DNA from: Saccharopolyspora sp. SCSIO 74807
Lineage (GTDB): Bacteria; Actinomycetota; Actinomycetes; Mycobacteriales; Pseudonocardiaceae
NCBI RefSeq assembly: GCF_037023755.1
Contig: NZ_CP146100.1
Location: 372,001-436,000 of the forward strand
Reading direction: 5' to 3'
DNA length: 64,000 nt
The position numbers and the translations under genes were made by a program. Below, piece by piece: positions 16,125-26,763 of this stretch. Under the pieces are notes generated by a model. That model did no database searches. It was given only the letters and a program-made list of their open reading frames with translations, and was not told where the DNA came from. The number at the start of each line of letters is the position of its first letter. Position 1 is the stretch's first letter.

Positions 16125-16907
16125 TCAGCGGTCCTGCACCGGGTTGGTCAGGGTGCCGAGCCCGTCGATGGACACCGAGACCTGCTGGCCCGCCTGCATC
16201 GGCCCGACCCCGGCGGGCGTGCCGGTGAGGATCACGTCGCCCGGCAGCAGCGTCATGATCCGCGAGATGTACGACACCAGCGCCGGAACGTCGTGCAGCA
16301 GCAGCGAAGTCCGCGACTCCTGCTTGAGCTCGCCGTCCAGTTCGGTGCGCAGCCCCAGGTCACCGGGATCGAGCTCGGTGTCGATCCACGGGCCCAGCGG
16401 GCAGAACGTGTCGTAGCCCTTCGCCCGCGTCCACTGCCCGTCGGCCTGCTGCTGGTCGCGGGCGGTCACGTCGTTGGCGACGGTGTAGCCGAGCAGCACG
16501 TCGGCGCCGCGCGCCTCCGGGACGTCCCTGCACGGCTGGCCGACGACCGCGGCCAGCTCGCCCTCGTAGTCGACCCGCTCGGAGTTCGGCGGCAGCTTGA
16601 TCGCCGCGTTCGGGCCGGTGACCGAGGTGGACGGCTTCATGAAGATGATCGGGTTCTGCGGCACCTCGCCGCCCATCTCCCTGGCGTGCTCGGCGTAGTT
16701 CTTGCCGACGCAGATCACCTTGCTGGGCAGGATCGGCCCCAGCAGCCGGACGTCGGCCATCGGCCACTTGCGCCCGGTGAACGTCGGTTCGCCGAAGGGG
16801 TGCTGGTCGATCTCGATGGCCAGCACCTTCTCCTGCGGGGCGGACGGGTCGGGTTCCAGCGCGACGAACGACACCCCGTCGGAGTGGGCGACTCGGGCCA
16901 GGCGCAC
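16125..16907 (-). CDS. Fumarylacetoacetate hydrolase-family protein
   Basis: A 260-residue FAH-fold enzyme. It has VICVGKNYAEHAREMG (about residues 64-79), the metal-binding acidic run VDYEGELAAVVG, VANDVTARDQQQADGQW, and the C-terminal PGDVILTGTPAGVGPMQAGQQV. These define the small bacterial FAH group that includes acylpyruvases and 2-hydroxyhepta-2,4-dienedioate isomerases and acts on 2-oxo acid C-C bonds with Mg2+ or Mn2+. The GTG start at 16905-16907 follows AGAGG. The same gene lies near gltX in mycobacteria (Rv2993c), so it belongs to the conserved backbone. The exact substrate is not deducible. The gap 15972-16124 before it shows only degenerate repeat-like sequence. Confidence 0.88.
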   Translation of the reverse strand: MRLARVAHSDGVSFVALEPDPSAPQEKVLAIEIDQHPFGEPTFTGRKWPMADVRLLGPILPSKVICVGKNYAEHAREMGGEVPQNPIIFMKPSTSVTGPNAAIKLPPNSERVDYEGELAAVVGQPCRDVPEARGADVLLGYTVANDVTARDQQQADGQWTRAKGYDTFCPLGPWIDTELDPGDLGLRTELDGELKQESRTSLLLHDVPALVSYISRIMTLLPGDVILTGTPAGVGPMQAGQQVSVSIDGLGTLTNPVQDR

Positions 16908-16992
16908 GACGACCTCTTTTCGTTGCGGCGTTGCTTTCCCCGGCCACCCTAAGCCTCCGCGCCCGCAGGCTTGCGGAGCGCGGTTTCGCGAG

Positions 16993-17043
16993 GAGTGAAC
17001 GGACTGCTCGTCCGAACGGATCGGGCCAACAGGCCGTTCGCTC
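16993..17043. repeat. Dispersed intergenic palindrome, copy 1
   Basis: An imperfect inverted repeat with about 18 of 23 arm bases paired. It starts GAGTGAACGG and ends CCGTTCGCTC, and sits just beyond the cimA stop codon. It belongs to the family whose best copy is at 34022-34072. Confidence 0.7.
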
Positions 17044-17054
17044 GGAAGGAGCCG

Positions 17055-18698
17055 TCAGTCAGCGCCGCTGAGGACGGTGCGGCGCAGCGCCTTGTAGGCG
17101 AGCGCGTCGCACAGCGCCAGCCAGCTCGCCTCGACGATGTTGCCGTGCACTCCGACGGTGGTCCACTCGTCCTGATCGTCGCGGGACTCCACCAGCACCC
17201 GCGTGACCGCGTCCGTACCCGCGGCGTCGGTGAGGATGCGGACCTTGTAGTCCACCAGTTCAACCGAGTCCACCCACGGCAGGTGCGGAACCAGCGCCTT
17301 GCGCAACGCGGCGTCGAGGGCGTTGACCGGGCCGTTGCCCTCCGCCGTGGCGATGACGCGCTCCCCGTCCACGTGGATCTTCACCGTCGCCTCGGAAACG
17401 ACCGTCCCGTCCGGGCGGTGATCCAGCAGCACCCGGTAGGACTCCAGCTCGAACGGGGCGTCCACGGCGCCTGCTTCGGCCTCCCCCGCAGCATCCATCT
17501 CGCGGCGCAGCAGCAGCTCCAGCGAAGCGTCCGAGCCCTCGAACGACCAGCCGCGGGCCTCCAGCTCCTTGACCTTGCGCACCGCGCCGGAGACCGCTTC
17601 CGGCGAGTCGGACAGGTCCAGCCCGAGCTCGGCGCCCTTGAGCTCCAGGCTCGCCCGCCCGGCCATCTCGGTGACCAGCACCCGCATCCGGTTGCCGACC
17701 ACGTCGGGGTCCAGGTGGTTGTAGAGCTCGGGGTCCACCTTGATCGCGCTGGCGTGCAGCCCGGCCTTGTGCGCGAACGCCGACGACCCGACGTAGGGCT
17801 GGTGGGTGTCCGGGGCGAGGTTGGCGATCTCGGACAGCGCGTGCGAGACGGTCGTGAGCTCGGTCAGCTTGCCCTCCGGCATCACCGGCATGTCCAGCTT
17901 GGTCGCCAGGTTGCCGAGGACCGCGAACAGGTCGGCGTTGCCCGCGCGCTCGCCGTATCCGTTGGCGGTGCATTGCACGTGCGTGGCACCGGCCTGCACC
18001 GCCGCGATCGAGTTGGCGACCGCGCAGCTGGTGTCGTCCTGGCAGTGGATGCCCACCCGGAACCCGGTGCGCGCGACGATCTCCTCGACCGTGGACGCGA
18101 GCTGCATCGGCAGCTGCCCGCCGTTGGTGTCGCACAGCACCGACACGTCGGCGCCCGCGGTCATCGCGGCCTCCAGCACCCGCAGCGAGGCGTCCGGGTC
18201 GTGGGCGTAGCCGTCGAAGAAGTGCTCGGCGTCCACGAACACCCGGCGCCCCTCCCCCACCAGGTAGCGCACGGTGTCTGCGACCATCGCGCAGTTCTCT
18301 TCGACCGTGGTGCGCAGCGCCCGCTCCACGTGCCTGCGGTCGGACTTGGCGACCAGCGTGACGACCGGCGCCTGCGAATCGACCAGCGCCCGCACCTGCG
18401 GATCTTCGTGCGCTTGCGCGCCCGCGCGGCGGGTGGAGCCGAACGCGACCAGCGCGGCGTGGTCGAGCCGCAGCTCGCCCGCGGCGGCGCGGGCGAAGAA
18501 CTCGGTGTCCTTCGGCAGCGCGCCCGGCCAGCCGCCTTCGATGAAACCGACCCCGAGCGAGTCCAGCAGCTTCGCCACCGCGATCTTGTCCGGGACCGAG
18601 TAGGAGATCCCTTCCCGCTGGGCGCCGTCGCGCAGCGTGGTGTCGTAGACGTGGAAGTCGTCGCCCAGGGGGGTCCCGGCCGGGGTCGTGCGAGTCAC
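17055..18698 (-). CDS. cimA: (R)-citramalate synthase, LeuA/homocitrate-synthase superfamily
   Basis: This enzyme condenses pyruvate with acetyl-CoA to citramalate, the threonine-independent entry to isoleucine. It is 547 residues from GTG 18696-18698, which has AGGAG seven bases upstream. The TIM barrel starts VYDTTLRDGAQREGISYSV with the catalytic RDG, then GVGFIEGGWPGALPKD, VLCDTNGGQLP, and the HCQDDTSCAVANSIAAVQAGATHVQCTANGYGERAGN signature. LeuA-like enzymes have a HxHND at the equivalent place, so the HCQDD reading fits the CimA branch. A C-terminal regulatory domain (about residues 420-547) follows. The 5' leader encodes an isoleucine-containing peptide and a terminator, which supports an isoleucine role. 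LeuB and LeuCD in this window would process citramalate onward. Confidence 0.9.
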   Translation of the reverse strand: MTRTTPAGTPLGDDFHVYDTTLRDGAQREGISYSVPDKIAVAKLLDSLGVGFIEGGWPGALPKDTEFFARAAAGELRLDHAALVAFGSTRRAGAQAHEDPQVRALVDSQAPVVTLVAKSDRRHVERALRTTVEENCAMVADTVRYLVGEGRRVFVDAEHFFDGYAHDPDASLRVLEAAMTAGADVSVLCDTNGGQLPMQLASTVEEIVARTGFRVGIHCQDDTSCAVANSIAAVQAGATHVQCTANGYGERAGNADLFAVLGNLATKLDMPVMPEGKLTELTTVSHALSEIANLAPDTHQPYVGSSAFAHKAGLHASAIKVDPELYNHLDPDVVGNRMRVLVTEMAGRASLELKGAELGLDLSDSPEAVSGAVRKVKELEARGWSFEGSDASLELLLRREMDAAGEAEAGAVDAPFELESYRVLLDHRPDGTVVSEATVKIHVDGERVIATAEGNGPVNALDAALRKALVPHLPWVDSVELVDYKVRILTDAAGTDAVTRVLVESRDDQDEWTTVGVHGNIVEASWLALCDALAYKALRRTVLSGAD

Positions 18699-18781
18699 TG
18701 GATTCTCCTGTCGGCTTCGGTATCGATGCCTCGAAGCGGCCGTCTCGCCGCGCTGGTGGCGGGTTCCTCCGGGCACAAAAA

Positions 18782-18807
18782 AGACCCCCCGCGAATGCGA
18801 GAGGTCT
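18782..18807 (-). terminator. Attenuator terminator of cimA
   Basis: On the minus strand a hairpin with AGACC/GGTCT outer stem is followed by six T residues. It lies between the leader peptide and the cimA start. A second, stronger stem (GCGCGCCGG with CCGGCGCGC, 18813-18841) overlaps the end of the leader and could pair alternatively, as in ribosome-controlled attenuation. Confidence 0.75.
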
Positions 18808-18828
18808 GCGCGCCGGGGGTGCGAGTCG

Positions 18829-18870
18829 TCACCCGGCGCGCCGTCCAATAATGCGGAAGCTGATGGCCAC
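18829..18870 (-). CDS. Leader peptide of cimA with isoleucine codons
   Basis: A 13-codon frame beginning GTG reads VAISFRIIGRRAG and stops inside the first stem of the leader. Three of its 13 codons are isoleucine, including an ATT ATT pair, a codon that is rare in this GC-rich genome. It lies 130 bases upstream of cimA with a terminator between. Ribosome stalling at isoleucine codons would favour read-through into cimA when isoleucyl-tRNA is short. The ribosome binding site is weak, so translation is inferred. Confidence 0.65.
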   Translation of the reverse strand: MAISFRIIGRRAG

Positions 18871-18960
18871 GCCCGTATGCTGCCACAACCGCTCGCGGCG
18901 CCACCAGGTGGGCTGCCATTCCCAGCTGCCGGACGGGCGCGCGGTCCCGACATGCGAAAC

Positions 18961-18987
18961 GGGCGCCCTCCCGGCAGGAAGGCGCCC
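18961..18987 (-). terminator. Stem-loop after leuB
   Basis: GGGCGCC pairs with GGCGCCC around a 13-base loop, beginning about 55 bases past the leuB stop codon and before the cimA leader. There is no T-run, so it is a weak or factor-assisted terminator at best. Confidence 0.45.
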
Positions 18988-19042
18988 GCAGCGCAGGAAA
19001 CTCGAAGTCGACCAGGCTTGCCGGCCGGTCACGCTTGGGCTG

Positions 19043-20086
19043 TCAGGCTTGCTGGGCGACCTCGCGGGAGGACACCAGCGCCGCCAGCCGGTCGCCGATG
19101 GCGAAGGTCGCACCCGGCGCCGAGTGGTCCCGGGTGGCCAGGTCGAACGCCACCGAAGCCTCCACCCGGCGGGCCGCCTCGGCCTGCCCGACGTGGTCCA
19201 GCAGCAGCGCCACCGACAGCACCGCGGCCGTCGGGTCGGCCGCACCGTGCCCGGCGATGTCCGGGGCGCTGCCGTGCACCGGCTCGAACATGCTCGGGTT
19301 GCGCCGGGTGGCGTCGATGTTGCCGCTGGCGGCGAGCCCGATGCCGCCGGTGACCGCCCCGGCCAGGTCGGTGATGATGTCGCCGAACAGGTTGTCCGTG
19401 ACGATCACGTCGAACCGGCTCGGGTCGGTGAGCATGTGGATCGTCGTGGCGTCCACGTGCTGGTAGGCGACCGTGACGTCGGGGTGCTGCAGCGAGACCT
19501 CTTCGACGACCCGCGACCACAACGAGCCGGCGTGGGTGAGCACGTTGGTCTTGTGCACCAGCGTCAGGTGCTTGCGCGGGCGGGCCGCGGCGCGGGCGAA
19601 GGCATCGCGCACGACCCGCTCCACGCCGAAGGCCGTGTTGATGCTGACCTCGGTCGCGATCTCGTGCGTCGTGTCCTTGCGCAGCAGACCGCCGTTGCCC
19701 GCGTACGGCCCTTCGGTGCCTTCGCGCACCACGACCATGTCCACGTCGCCGGGATCGGCCACCGGGCTCTTCACCCCGGGGTAGAGCCTGCCGGGACGCA
19801 GGTTGACGTGGTGGTCGAGCTCGAAGCGCAGCCGCAGCAGCAGCCCGCGCTCCAGGATCCCGCTGGGCACCGAGGGGTCGCCGACCGCGCCGAGCAGGAT
19901 CGCGTCGTGCTGGCGCAGCTCGGTCAGCACCGACTCGGGCAGCAGCTCGCCGGTGGCGTGCCAGCGCGCGGCTCCCAGGTCGTACCGGGTGATCTCGGTA
20001 TCGGGAACGACCTCTCCGAGGACTTTGAGCGCCTCGGCGACCACCTCCGGCCCGATCCCGTCACCGGGGATCACAGCGAGCCGCAT
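19043..20086 (-). CDS. leuB: 3-isopropylmalate dehydrogenase
   Basis: LeuB oxidatively decarboxylates 3-isopropylmalate with NAD+; it also takes the methylmalate made from citramalate. The protein has 347 residues, the short actinobacterial form. It starts [23 protein letters not shown], chosen at ATG 20084-20086 because GGGAGGT lies eight bases upstream; a GTG two codons earlier is too close to it. Signatures include the substrate loop [39 protein letters not shown] and the metal and NAD region [33 protein letters not shown], plus [21 protein letters not shown]. It lies between serA upstream and cimA downstream, each separated by terminators, so it is probably its own transcript. Confidence 0.97.
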   Translation of the reverse strand: MRLAVIPGDGIGPEVVAEALKVLGEVVPDTEITRYDLGAARWHATGELLPESVLTELRQHDAILLGAVGDPSVPSGILERGLLLRLRFELDHHVNLRPGRLYPGVKSPVADPGDVDMVVVREGTEGPYAGNGGLLRKDTTHEIATEVSINTAFGVERVVRDAFARAAARPRKHLTLVHKTNVLTHAGSLWSRVVEEVSLQHPDVTVAYQHVDATTIHMLTDPSRFDVIVTDNLFGDIITDLAGAVTGGIGLAASGNIDATRRNPSMFEPVHGSAPDIAGHGAADPTAAVLSVALLLDHVGQAEAARRVEASVAFDLATRDHSAPGATFAIGDRLAALVSSREVAQQA

Positions 20087-20254
20087 GAACACACCTCCCG
20101 ACTAGGCGACCCCGAAACCGCGGGGCTCGATCTGTTGCGGCGAAGGCTACCGGCAAGCCTTCGCGGGCAGGCACGCCGCACCCACCAAGTGGTCCAACCA
20201 TCCCGGCCGGCGGGACACCCATAGGGGTGAACGACGACGGGCGGGACGACGAAA

Positions 20255-20285
20255 AAGGACCGCCGCGGCGCGCGCGGCGGTCCTT
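20255..20285 (-). terminator. Strong intrinsic terminator between serA and leuB
   Basis: A perfect 13-bp stem (AAGGACCGCCGCG and complement) with a 5-base loop ends in a T-run on the minus strand. It lies 169 bases before leuB and 340 bases after serA. It could end serA transcripts or act as a leuB attenuator. A GTG-started frame at 20313 reads VIRRVVALGEG straight into the stem, which is suggestive but has no stop codon in the right place. Confidence 0.8.
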
Positions 20286-20298
20286 CGCCGAGTGCCAC

Positions 20299-20369
20299 GA
20301 CCCGGCGGATCACGGCGAGCTCCCCATGATCCGTTGGATCCCCCGCAGCCTGCCACGATCCAGCGGATC
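20299..20369. repeat. Three 13-bp palindromic iterons at 29-bp spacing
   Basis: GACCCGGCGGATC (20299-20311), GATCCGTTGGATC (20328-20340) and GATCCAGCGGATC (20357-20369) share the form GATCC-NNN-GGATC, with centres exactly 29 bases apart. Flanks of the outer two also match (TGCCACGA before, ACG after). The regular phasing suggests a protein-binding array or part of a larger dispersed element. Confidence 0.6.
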
Positions 20370-20421
20370 ACGCGATGCCCGGCCGGGGGATCATCAGCGG
20401 TGCTTACGAGGCCGTTTCATG

Positions 20422-20578
20422 AGCGGCGTCAGCCGCTTGCGGCGCCCGAGGGCGCAGCCGGACCACCGGCGGGTTCTCAGGCGTCTTCTGGCGAGGCCAG
20501 CGGCCCGGACCTATAAAGACGCCGCGTAGGACGCTACGTCAGGACGAGATCCCGGAGCCAGAAGACGTCTGAGGTTCC
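20422..20578. repeat. Dispersed element B, copy 1, with 17-bp inverted arms
   Basis: The element runs from AGCGGCGTCAGCCGCTTGCG to CTGAGGTTCC. Inside it CTCAGGCGTCTTCTGGC (20476-20492) is matched by an inverted copy at 20557-20573 with one mismatch, enclosing a CCTATAAAGACG core. A diverged homologue occupies 22435-22580 and a fragment lies at 41482-41545. With the iterons to its left it fills most of the serA-leuB gap; no gene is seen here. Confidence 0.7.
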
Positions 20579-20624
20579 GCTGGGTGATCCACTACGCAAT
20601 CTGCTCAAGCACGCCTGATGCGGC

Positions 20625-22214
20625 TCACTCGAAGCTGACGGTGCGGACGGTGGTCGCGCCCACCGCAGCGCCGATCGGCTCCAGCACACCGGTGTCGACC
20701 GGCCGGTCCACCCGCAGCAGCATGATCGCGTCGGAGCGCTCGGTGGTCTGGCTGACCGTGGCGGCATCGATGTTCACGCCGACCTCGCCGAGCAGCGTGC
20801 CGACCTTGCCCATCACGCCAGGGCGGTCCGGGTACTCCAGCAGCAGCACGTTGCCCTCGGCGCGCAGGTCGAAGTGCCTGCCGTTGACCTCGATCAGCTT
20901 CTCCACCAGGTTCGCGCCGGTGAGCGCGCCGGAGACCACGGCGCGGCGCCCGTCGGCCAGGCCCGCGCGCACCGACACCACGCTGCGGTGGTTCTGGCTC
21001 TCCGATGCCTTCTGCACCTCGACGCTGACTCCGAGGTCCTCGGCCAGCTGCGGGGCGTTGACGAAGGTCACCTGGTTCTCCACCGCTCCGGAGAACACCC
21101 CGCGCAGCGCCGCGAGCTGCAGCACCGAGACGTCCTCGTCGGCGAGTTCGCCGCGCGCCTCGATGGTCACCGAGGTCGGCGTGCTGCCCAGCACCGCCGC
21201 CAGCAGCTGGCCCAGCTTCTGGGTCAGCGGCAGGTACGGGCGGACCTCCTCGCCGACCGCGCCGCCCTGCACGTTGACCGCGTCCGGCACGAAGTCGCCT
21301 GCCAGCGCCAGCAGCACCGACTTGGCCACGTCGGTGCCCGCGCGGTCCTGCGCCTCCGCGGTGGAGGCACCCAGGTGCGGGGTGGCGACCACGTTCTCCA
21401 GCTCGAACAGCGGGCTCTCGGTGGTCGGCTCGGACTTGTAGACGTCGATGCCCGCGCCGCCGATGTGCCCGGAGCGGATCGATTCGGCCAGCGCCTCCTC
21501 GTCGATCAGCCCGCCGCGCGCGGCGTTGACGATCAGCTGGCCCTGCTTGGCCTTCTTCAGCTCCTCGGCGCCGATCAGGCCCAGCGTCTCGGCGGTCTTG
21601 GGCAGGTGGATCGACACCGCGTCCGCGCGCGCCAGCAGGTCTTCGAGGCTGACCAGCTCGATGCCCAGCTGCGCGGCGCGGGAGGCGGACACGTACGGGT
21701 CGTAGGCGATCAGCTTGGTGCCGAAGGCGGCGATGCGCTGCGCGAACAGCTGGCCGATCTTGCCGAGGCCGACCACGCCGACGGTCTTGCCGTTGAGCTC
21801 GACGCCGCTGTAGGAGCTGCGCTTCCACTCCCCTGCGCGCAGGCTCGCGTCGGCGGCGGCCACGTTGCGGGCCACCGACAGCAGCAGCGCCAGGGCGTGC
21901 TCGGCGGCGGAGACGATGTTGGACGTGGGGGCGTTGACCACCATCACGCCGCGCTCGGTGGCCGCGGGCACTTCGACGTTGTCCAGTCCTACCCCGGCCC
22001 GGGCGACGACCTTGAGCTTGCTGGTCGCGGCCAGCACCTCGGCGTCGACCTTGGTGGCGGAGCGGACCAGCAGCGCGTCTGCGTCGGCGACGGCCTCCAG
22101 CAGCGCCGGGCGGTCCGTGCCGTCGACGTGACGGATCTCGACCTCGGCTCCGAGCGCTTCGAGCACGGAGGGGGCCAGCTTCTCGGCGATCAGGACGACA
22201 GGACGATTGGTCAC
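20625..22214 (-). CDS. serA: D-3-phosphoglycerate dehydrogenase
   Basis: SerA catalyses the first step of serine synthesis from 3-phosphoglycerate. It has 529 residues, the long actinobacterial form. It begins [20 protein letters not shown] at GTG 22212-22214, preferred because GGAG lies seven bases upstream, although an open frame extends 14 codons further. The NAD fold is [21 protein letters not shown]; catalytic regions are [13 protein letters not shown] (Arg), [13 protein letters not shown] (Glu) and [15 protein letters not shown] (His). An allosteric substrate-binding domain is followed by a C-terminal ACT domain, [27 protein letters not shown]. Upstream, a GAGTT-TGAG-AACTC inverted repeat (22291-22304) lies near a TTAAAC -10-like sequence and may be an operator; that part is tentative. 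Confidence 0.97.
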   Translation of the reverse strand: MTNRPVVLIAEKLAPSVLEALGAEVEIRHVDGTDRPALLEAVADADALLVRSATKVDAEVLAATSKLKVVARAGVGLDNVEVPAATERGVMVVNAPTSNIVSAAEHALALLLSVARNVAAADASLRAGEWKRSSYSGVELNGKTVGVVGLGKIGQLFAQRIAAFGTKLIAYDPYVSASRAAQLGIELVSLEDLLARADAVSIHLPKTAETLGLIGAEELKKAKQGQLIVNAARGGLIDEEALAESIRSGHIGGAGIDVYKSEPTTESPLFELENVVATPHLGASTAEAQDRAGTDVAKSVLLALAGDFVPDAVNVQGGAVGEEVRPYLPLTQKLGQLLAAVLGSTPTSVTIEARGELADEDVSVLQLAALRGVFSGAVENQVTFVNAPQLAEDLGVSVEVQKASESQNHRSVVSVRAGLADGRRAVVSGALTGANLVEKLIEVNGRHFDLRAEGNVLLLEYPDRPGVMGKVGTLLGEVGVNIDAATVSQTTERSDAIMLLRVDRPVDTGVLEPIGAAVGATTVRTVSFE

Positions 22215-22349
22215 GGGCGCGCTCCATTGAGAGGGATCACGGTCGTAGCTGGGCACGGCGTTGTACCCGGACGGTGAGGCAGTTTAACCGGAGTTTGAGA
22301 ACTCGTTCACAAGGGTGTGACGCACGACAAACCCGCCGCAGAAGTCGGA

Positions 22350-22370
22350 AAGGCCCGTTTCCGGGCCCTT
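22350..22370 (-). terminator. Short stem-loop between DUF397 gene and serA
   Basis: AAGGCCCG-TTTC-CGGGCCCTT forms a compact hairpin followed on the minus strand by TTTCC. It would end transcripts coming from the DUF397 gene before the serA promoter region. Confidence 0.55.
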
Positions 22371-22434
22371 CGTCGCAGGTCAGCGCGATGATTGCGCAGC
22401 GAACAATCGCTCGGACTTCGGTTCGCCTGCGTGC

Positions 22435-22580
22435 AGCGGCGAAGCCGCTTGCGCCGAACGCCTGAGCAACGGCACCGCCGCGGGCTCTCAGCCGTTCGCT
22501 CGCGAGGACGGCTCCGACGCGCGTAGGGCACTACGCCTCCGAGGATCTCCCGGAGCGAGCGGACGCCTGACTGAGGTTCC
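22435..22580. repeat. Dispersed element B, copy 2
   Basis: The order of blocks matches the copy at 20422-20578: AGCGGCGAAGCCGCTTGCG, then a GGCTCTCAG block, then GCGTAGGGCACTACGCC, TCTCCCGGAGC and CTGACTGAGGTTCC. It is degenerate over the middle, so it is an older or diverged copy. It fills the gap between serA and the DUF397 gene; no gene is seen in it. Confidence 0.6.
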
Positions 22581-22621
22581 ACCGCCCGGCCGCCCACGCG
22601 AAGCATCCCGAAGCTCGCGGA

Positions 22622-22912
22622 TCAGGGTTCGTCGAACTCGCCGTCCTTCGCCCCGGCCACGAACGCGTCCCATTCCTCGGGCGTGAACACCAGCACCGGG
22701 CCTTCCGGCTCGGCGCCGTTGCGCATCCCGATGTAGCCGTCCACGAAAGCGATCTCCACGCCCGGTTCGTCGTCGTCCTCGGTGCTGGTGATCCACTCCG
22801 CGTCGGTGAAGTCGAGCTCGTGGCGGATGTGCGCCTTGTCGTCCACCGGGGCGTCCGCGGTCCGCGTGGTATCGCCGCCGGTCTGCGTTGTCGTGCTGGC
22901 TTCGTCGTTCAC
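22622..22912 (-). CDS. DUF397-domain protein
   Basis: A 96-residue acidic protein. Its C-terminal half carries the DUF397 pattern: ELDFTDAEWITST, VEIAFVDGYIGMRNG and PEGPVLVFTPEEWDAFVAGAKDGEFDE. The first 40 residues are low in complexity (TTTQTGGDTTRTADAP). GTG 22910-22912 is the start best matching the family's short N terminus. DUF397 proteins are abundant in filamentous actinobacteria, usually as the small partner of a helix-turn-helix regulator of the BldB/WhiJ type, where the pair affects development. No such regulator lies next to it here, so it is an orphan copy. Upstream (22913-23104) no other gene is seen. Confidence 0.85.
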   Translation of the reverse strand: MNDEASTTTQTGGDTTRTADAPVDDKAHIRHELDFTDAEWITSTEDDDEPGVEIAFVDGYIGMRNGAEPEGPVLVFTPEEWDAFVAGAKDGEFDEP

Positions 22913-23224
22913 GACCGGCACGATACCCGCGGCAGCGCCCGCGACTCGATCGCGTGAACGGGTGGCCGGGCGTCGATTCGCGCGGAAACTTCCTGCGGTG
23001 CAAGGAGAACCGCCGCGAGGGAACCGCGCCGGGAAGGGGCCGCGGCCGCGCGGCGCGGCGTCAGCCGCTCCGCCGTTCAAGCGACCGGCAGGGACAACAC
23101 GCCGAAGGCCCGGCGATCCCTCGTGGGGACGACCGGGCCTTCCGACCGCGCGGCCCGCCGGTCGGGCGGGCCTGCGCGGGAGATCATGCGCAGCGCGGGG
23201 CGCTCACTTCGTCGGGTCCAGCGC
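22913..23224. other. Intergenic region upstream of the DUF397 gene
   Basis: No convincing gene. The left part is GC-rich with arginine-rich spurious frames. The right part holds the ilvC terminator (23105-23141). Next to the ilvC stop a 15-base phrase GCGCTCACTTCGTC occurs twice (around 23208 and 23222), a small tandem duplication across the stop codon. Confidence 0.5.
23105..23141 (-). terminator. Stem-loop terminator of the ilvBNC operon
   Basis: AAGGCCCGG and CCGGGCCTT form a perfect 9-bp outer stem; an inner TCCC/GGGGA pairing extends it. It is located 84 bases after the ilvC stop codon. The T-run is short, so rho-independent efficiency is uncertain. Confidence 0.7.
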
Positions 23225-24806
<1,582 letters not shown>

Positions 24807-24810
<4 letters not shown>

Positions 24811-26639
24811 CCCTCGTCCTCGTCGAACAGCGGGCGGATGCCGCGCGCCGCCATGATCTCGTCGTTGCCGGTGCCCGCGGCCACCATCGGCCACACCTGC
24901 GCGTCCTTGCCCACCACGAAGTCGATCACGACGGGTCGGTCGTTGATCTCCATCGCCCGCTGGATGACGCTGTCGACGTCCTCGCGGGACTCGCACCGCA
25001 GGCCTGCGCAGCCCAGCGCCTCGGCGAGCAGCTTGAAGTCCGGGATGCGGTGCTTGTGGGTGCCGAGGTCACTGTGTGAGTAGCGCTCGGCGTAGAAGAG
25101 GTTCTGCCACTGCCGGACCATACCGAGGTTGCCGTTGTTGATGACGGCGACCTTGATGGGCAGTTCCTCGATGGCGCTGGTCGCCAGCTCCTGGTTGGTC
25201 ATCTGGAAGCAGCCGTCGCCGTCGATGGCCCACACCGGCTTGTCCGGCACCCCGGCCTTGGCGCCCAGCGCGGCGGGCACCGCGTAGCCCATCGTGCCCA
25301 GGCCACCGGAGTTCAGCCAGGTCCGCGGGTGCTCGTAGCCGATGAACTGCGCGGCCCACATCTGGTGCTGGCCGACACCGGCGACGTAGCAGGCTTCCGG
25401 GCCGACGATGTTGCCGAGCCGTTCGATCACGTACTCGGGCGCGAGGCTGCCGTCCGACGGCCACTCGTAGCCCAGCGGGAAGGTGTCGCGCCACTGCCGG
25501 AGCTGGTCCCACCACGGGCCGAGGTCGGCGGTGCCGTCCTCTCCGGTGGCGGTCGCCAGCGCGTCGATGAGCTCCGTGATGACGTCCTTGCAGTCGCCCA
25601 CGATCGGCACGTCGGCGTTGCGGTTCTTGGAGATCTCGGCCGGGTCGATGTCGGCGTGCACCACCTTCGCCTCCGGGGCGAACGAGGACAGCTGGCCGGT
25701 GACCCGGTCGTCGAACCGGGTGCCGAGCGCGATCAGCAGGTCGGAGCGCTGCATCGCCGCGACCGCCGAGACGGTGCCGTGCATCCCGGGCATCCCCAGG
25801 TGCTGCGGGTGCGAGTCGGGGAACGCGCCGCGCGCCATCAGCGTGGTGACGACCGGGATGCCGCTGCTCTCGGCGAGCTTGCGCAACTGCTCGGTCGCCT
25901 CGGCCTTGAGCACGCCGCCGCCGACGTAGAGCACCGGGCGCCGCGCCGCGGTGATCAGCTTCGCGGCCTCCCGGACCTGCTTGCCGTGCGGCTTGCTGGT
26001 GGGCCGGTAGCCGGGCAGCTTCATCTCCGGCGGCCAGGAGAACGAGGTGGTAGCCGTTTGGACGTCCTTCGGGATGTCCACCAGCACCGGGCCGGGCCTG
26101 CCGCTGTTGGCGATGTAGAACGCTTCCGCGATCGTGCGCGGGATGTCCTCGGCCTTGGTGACCAGGAAGTTGTGCTTGGTGACCGGCAGCGTGATGCCGC
26201 AGATGTCGGCTTCTTGGAAGGCGTCGGTGCCGATCAGGGTGGTGGCCTGCTGGCCGGTGATCGCCACCACCGGCACCGAGTCCATCTGCGCGTCGGCCAG
26301 CGCGGTGACCAGGTTCGTCGCCCCCGGCCCCGAGGTCGCCATGCACACCCCGACGTTGCCGGTGGCCTGCGCGTAGCCGGTCGCCGCGTGCCCGGCGCCC
26401 TGCTCGTGGCGGACCAGCACGTGGCGGACCTTCGTGGAGTCCAGCAGCGGATCGTAGGACGGCAGGATCGTGCCGCCGGGAATGCCGAACACGACCTCGG
26501 CGCCTACCGCCTCGAGCGAGCGCACGAGCGACTGCGCGCCGGTGGCCTGCACCGGAGCGCCGCTTGGCGGGGCGGGCTTGGGACGGTGCCCCGGCGGCGG
26601 CGCCGGGACGGGGTTCTGCCTGGTGTTGGCGCTGGTCAT
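24807..26639 (-). CDS. ilvB: Acetolactate synthase catalytic (large) subunit
   Basis: A thiamine-diphosphate enzyme forming acetolactate from pyruvate, or acetohydroxybutyrate with 2-oxobutyrate. It has 610 residues. The N terminus is a proline-rich extension ([20 protein letters not shown], then KPAPPSGAP) before the core [23 protein letters not shown]. The catalytic glutamate is in [19 protein letters not shown], the FAD region in the middle domain ([15 protein letters not shown]), and the ThDP motif is [32 protein letters not shown] 26639 follows AGAGG. It is the first gene of ilvBNC and is preceded by a leader peptide and terminator. It is divergent from the PH-domain gene. Confidence 0.98.
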
Positions 26640-26700
26640 CGGTTCGCCTCTGTCCGAGCGGTGTTGATCGGTGAGTGGACTGTCGATGCGTTGGGCACGA

Positions 26701-26740
26701 AAAAACCCCCGCCGGTCAACACAGGACCGTACGAGGGTTG
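26701..26740 (-). terminator. Attenuator terminator of ilvBNC
   Basis: On the minus strand AACCC and CGGTC pair with GACCG and GGGTT around a TGTGTT-containing loop, followed by six T residues. It lies between the leader peptide (26764-26814) and ilvB (start 26639), the normal arrangement for ribosome-mediated attenuation. Confidence 0.85.
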
Positions 26741-26763
26741 GCGCGTCGACGCTGCGAGCTTCC

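Noticed and set aside
18769-18850. Possible SAM or T-box riboswitch before cimA
   Set aside because: The conserved cores of those riboswitches are not visible; a leader peptide plus terminator explains the structure better.
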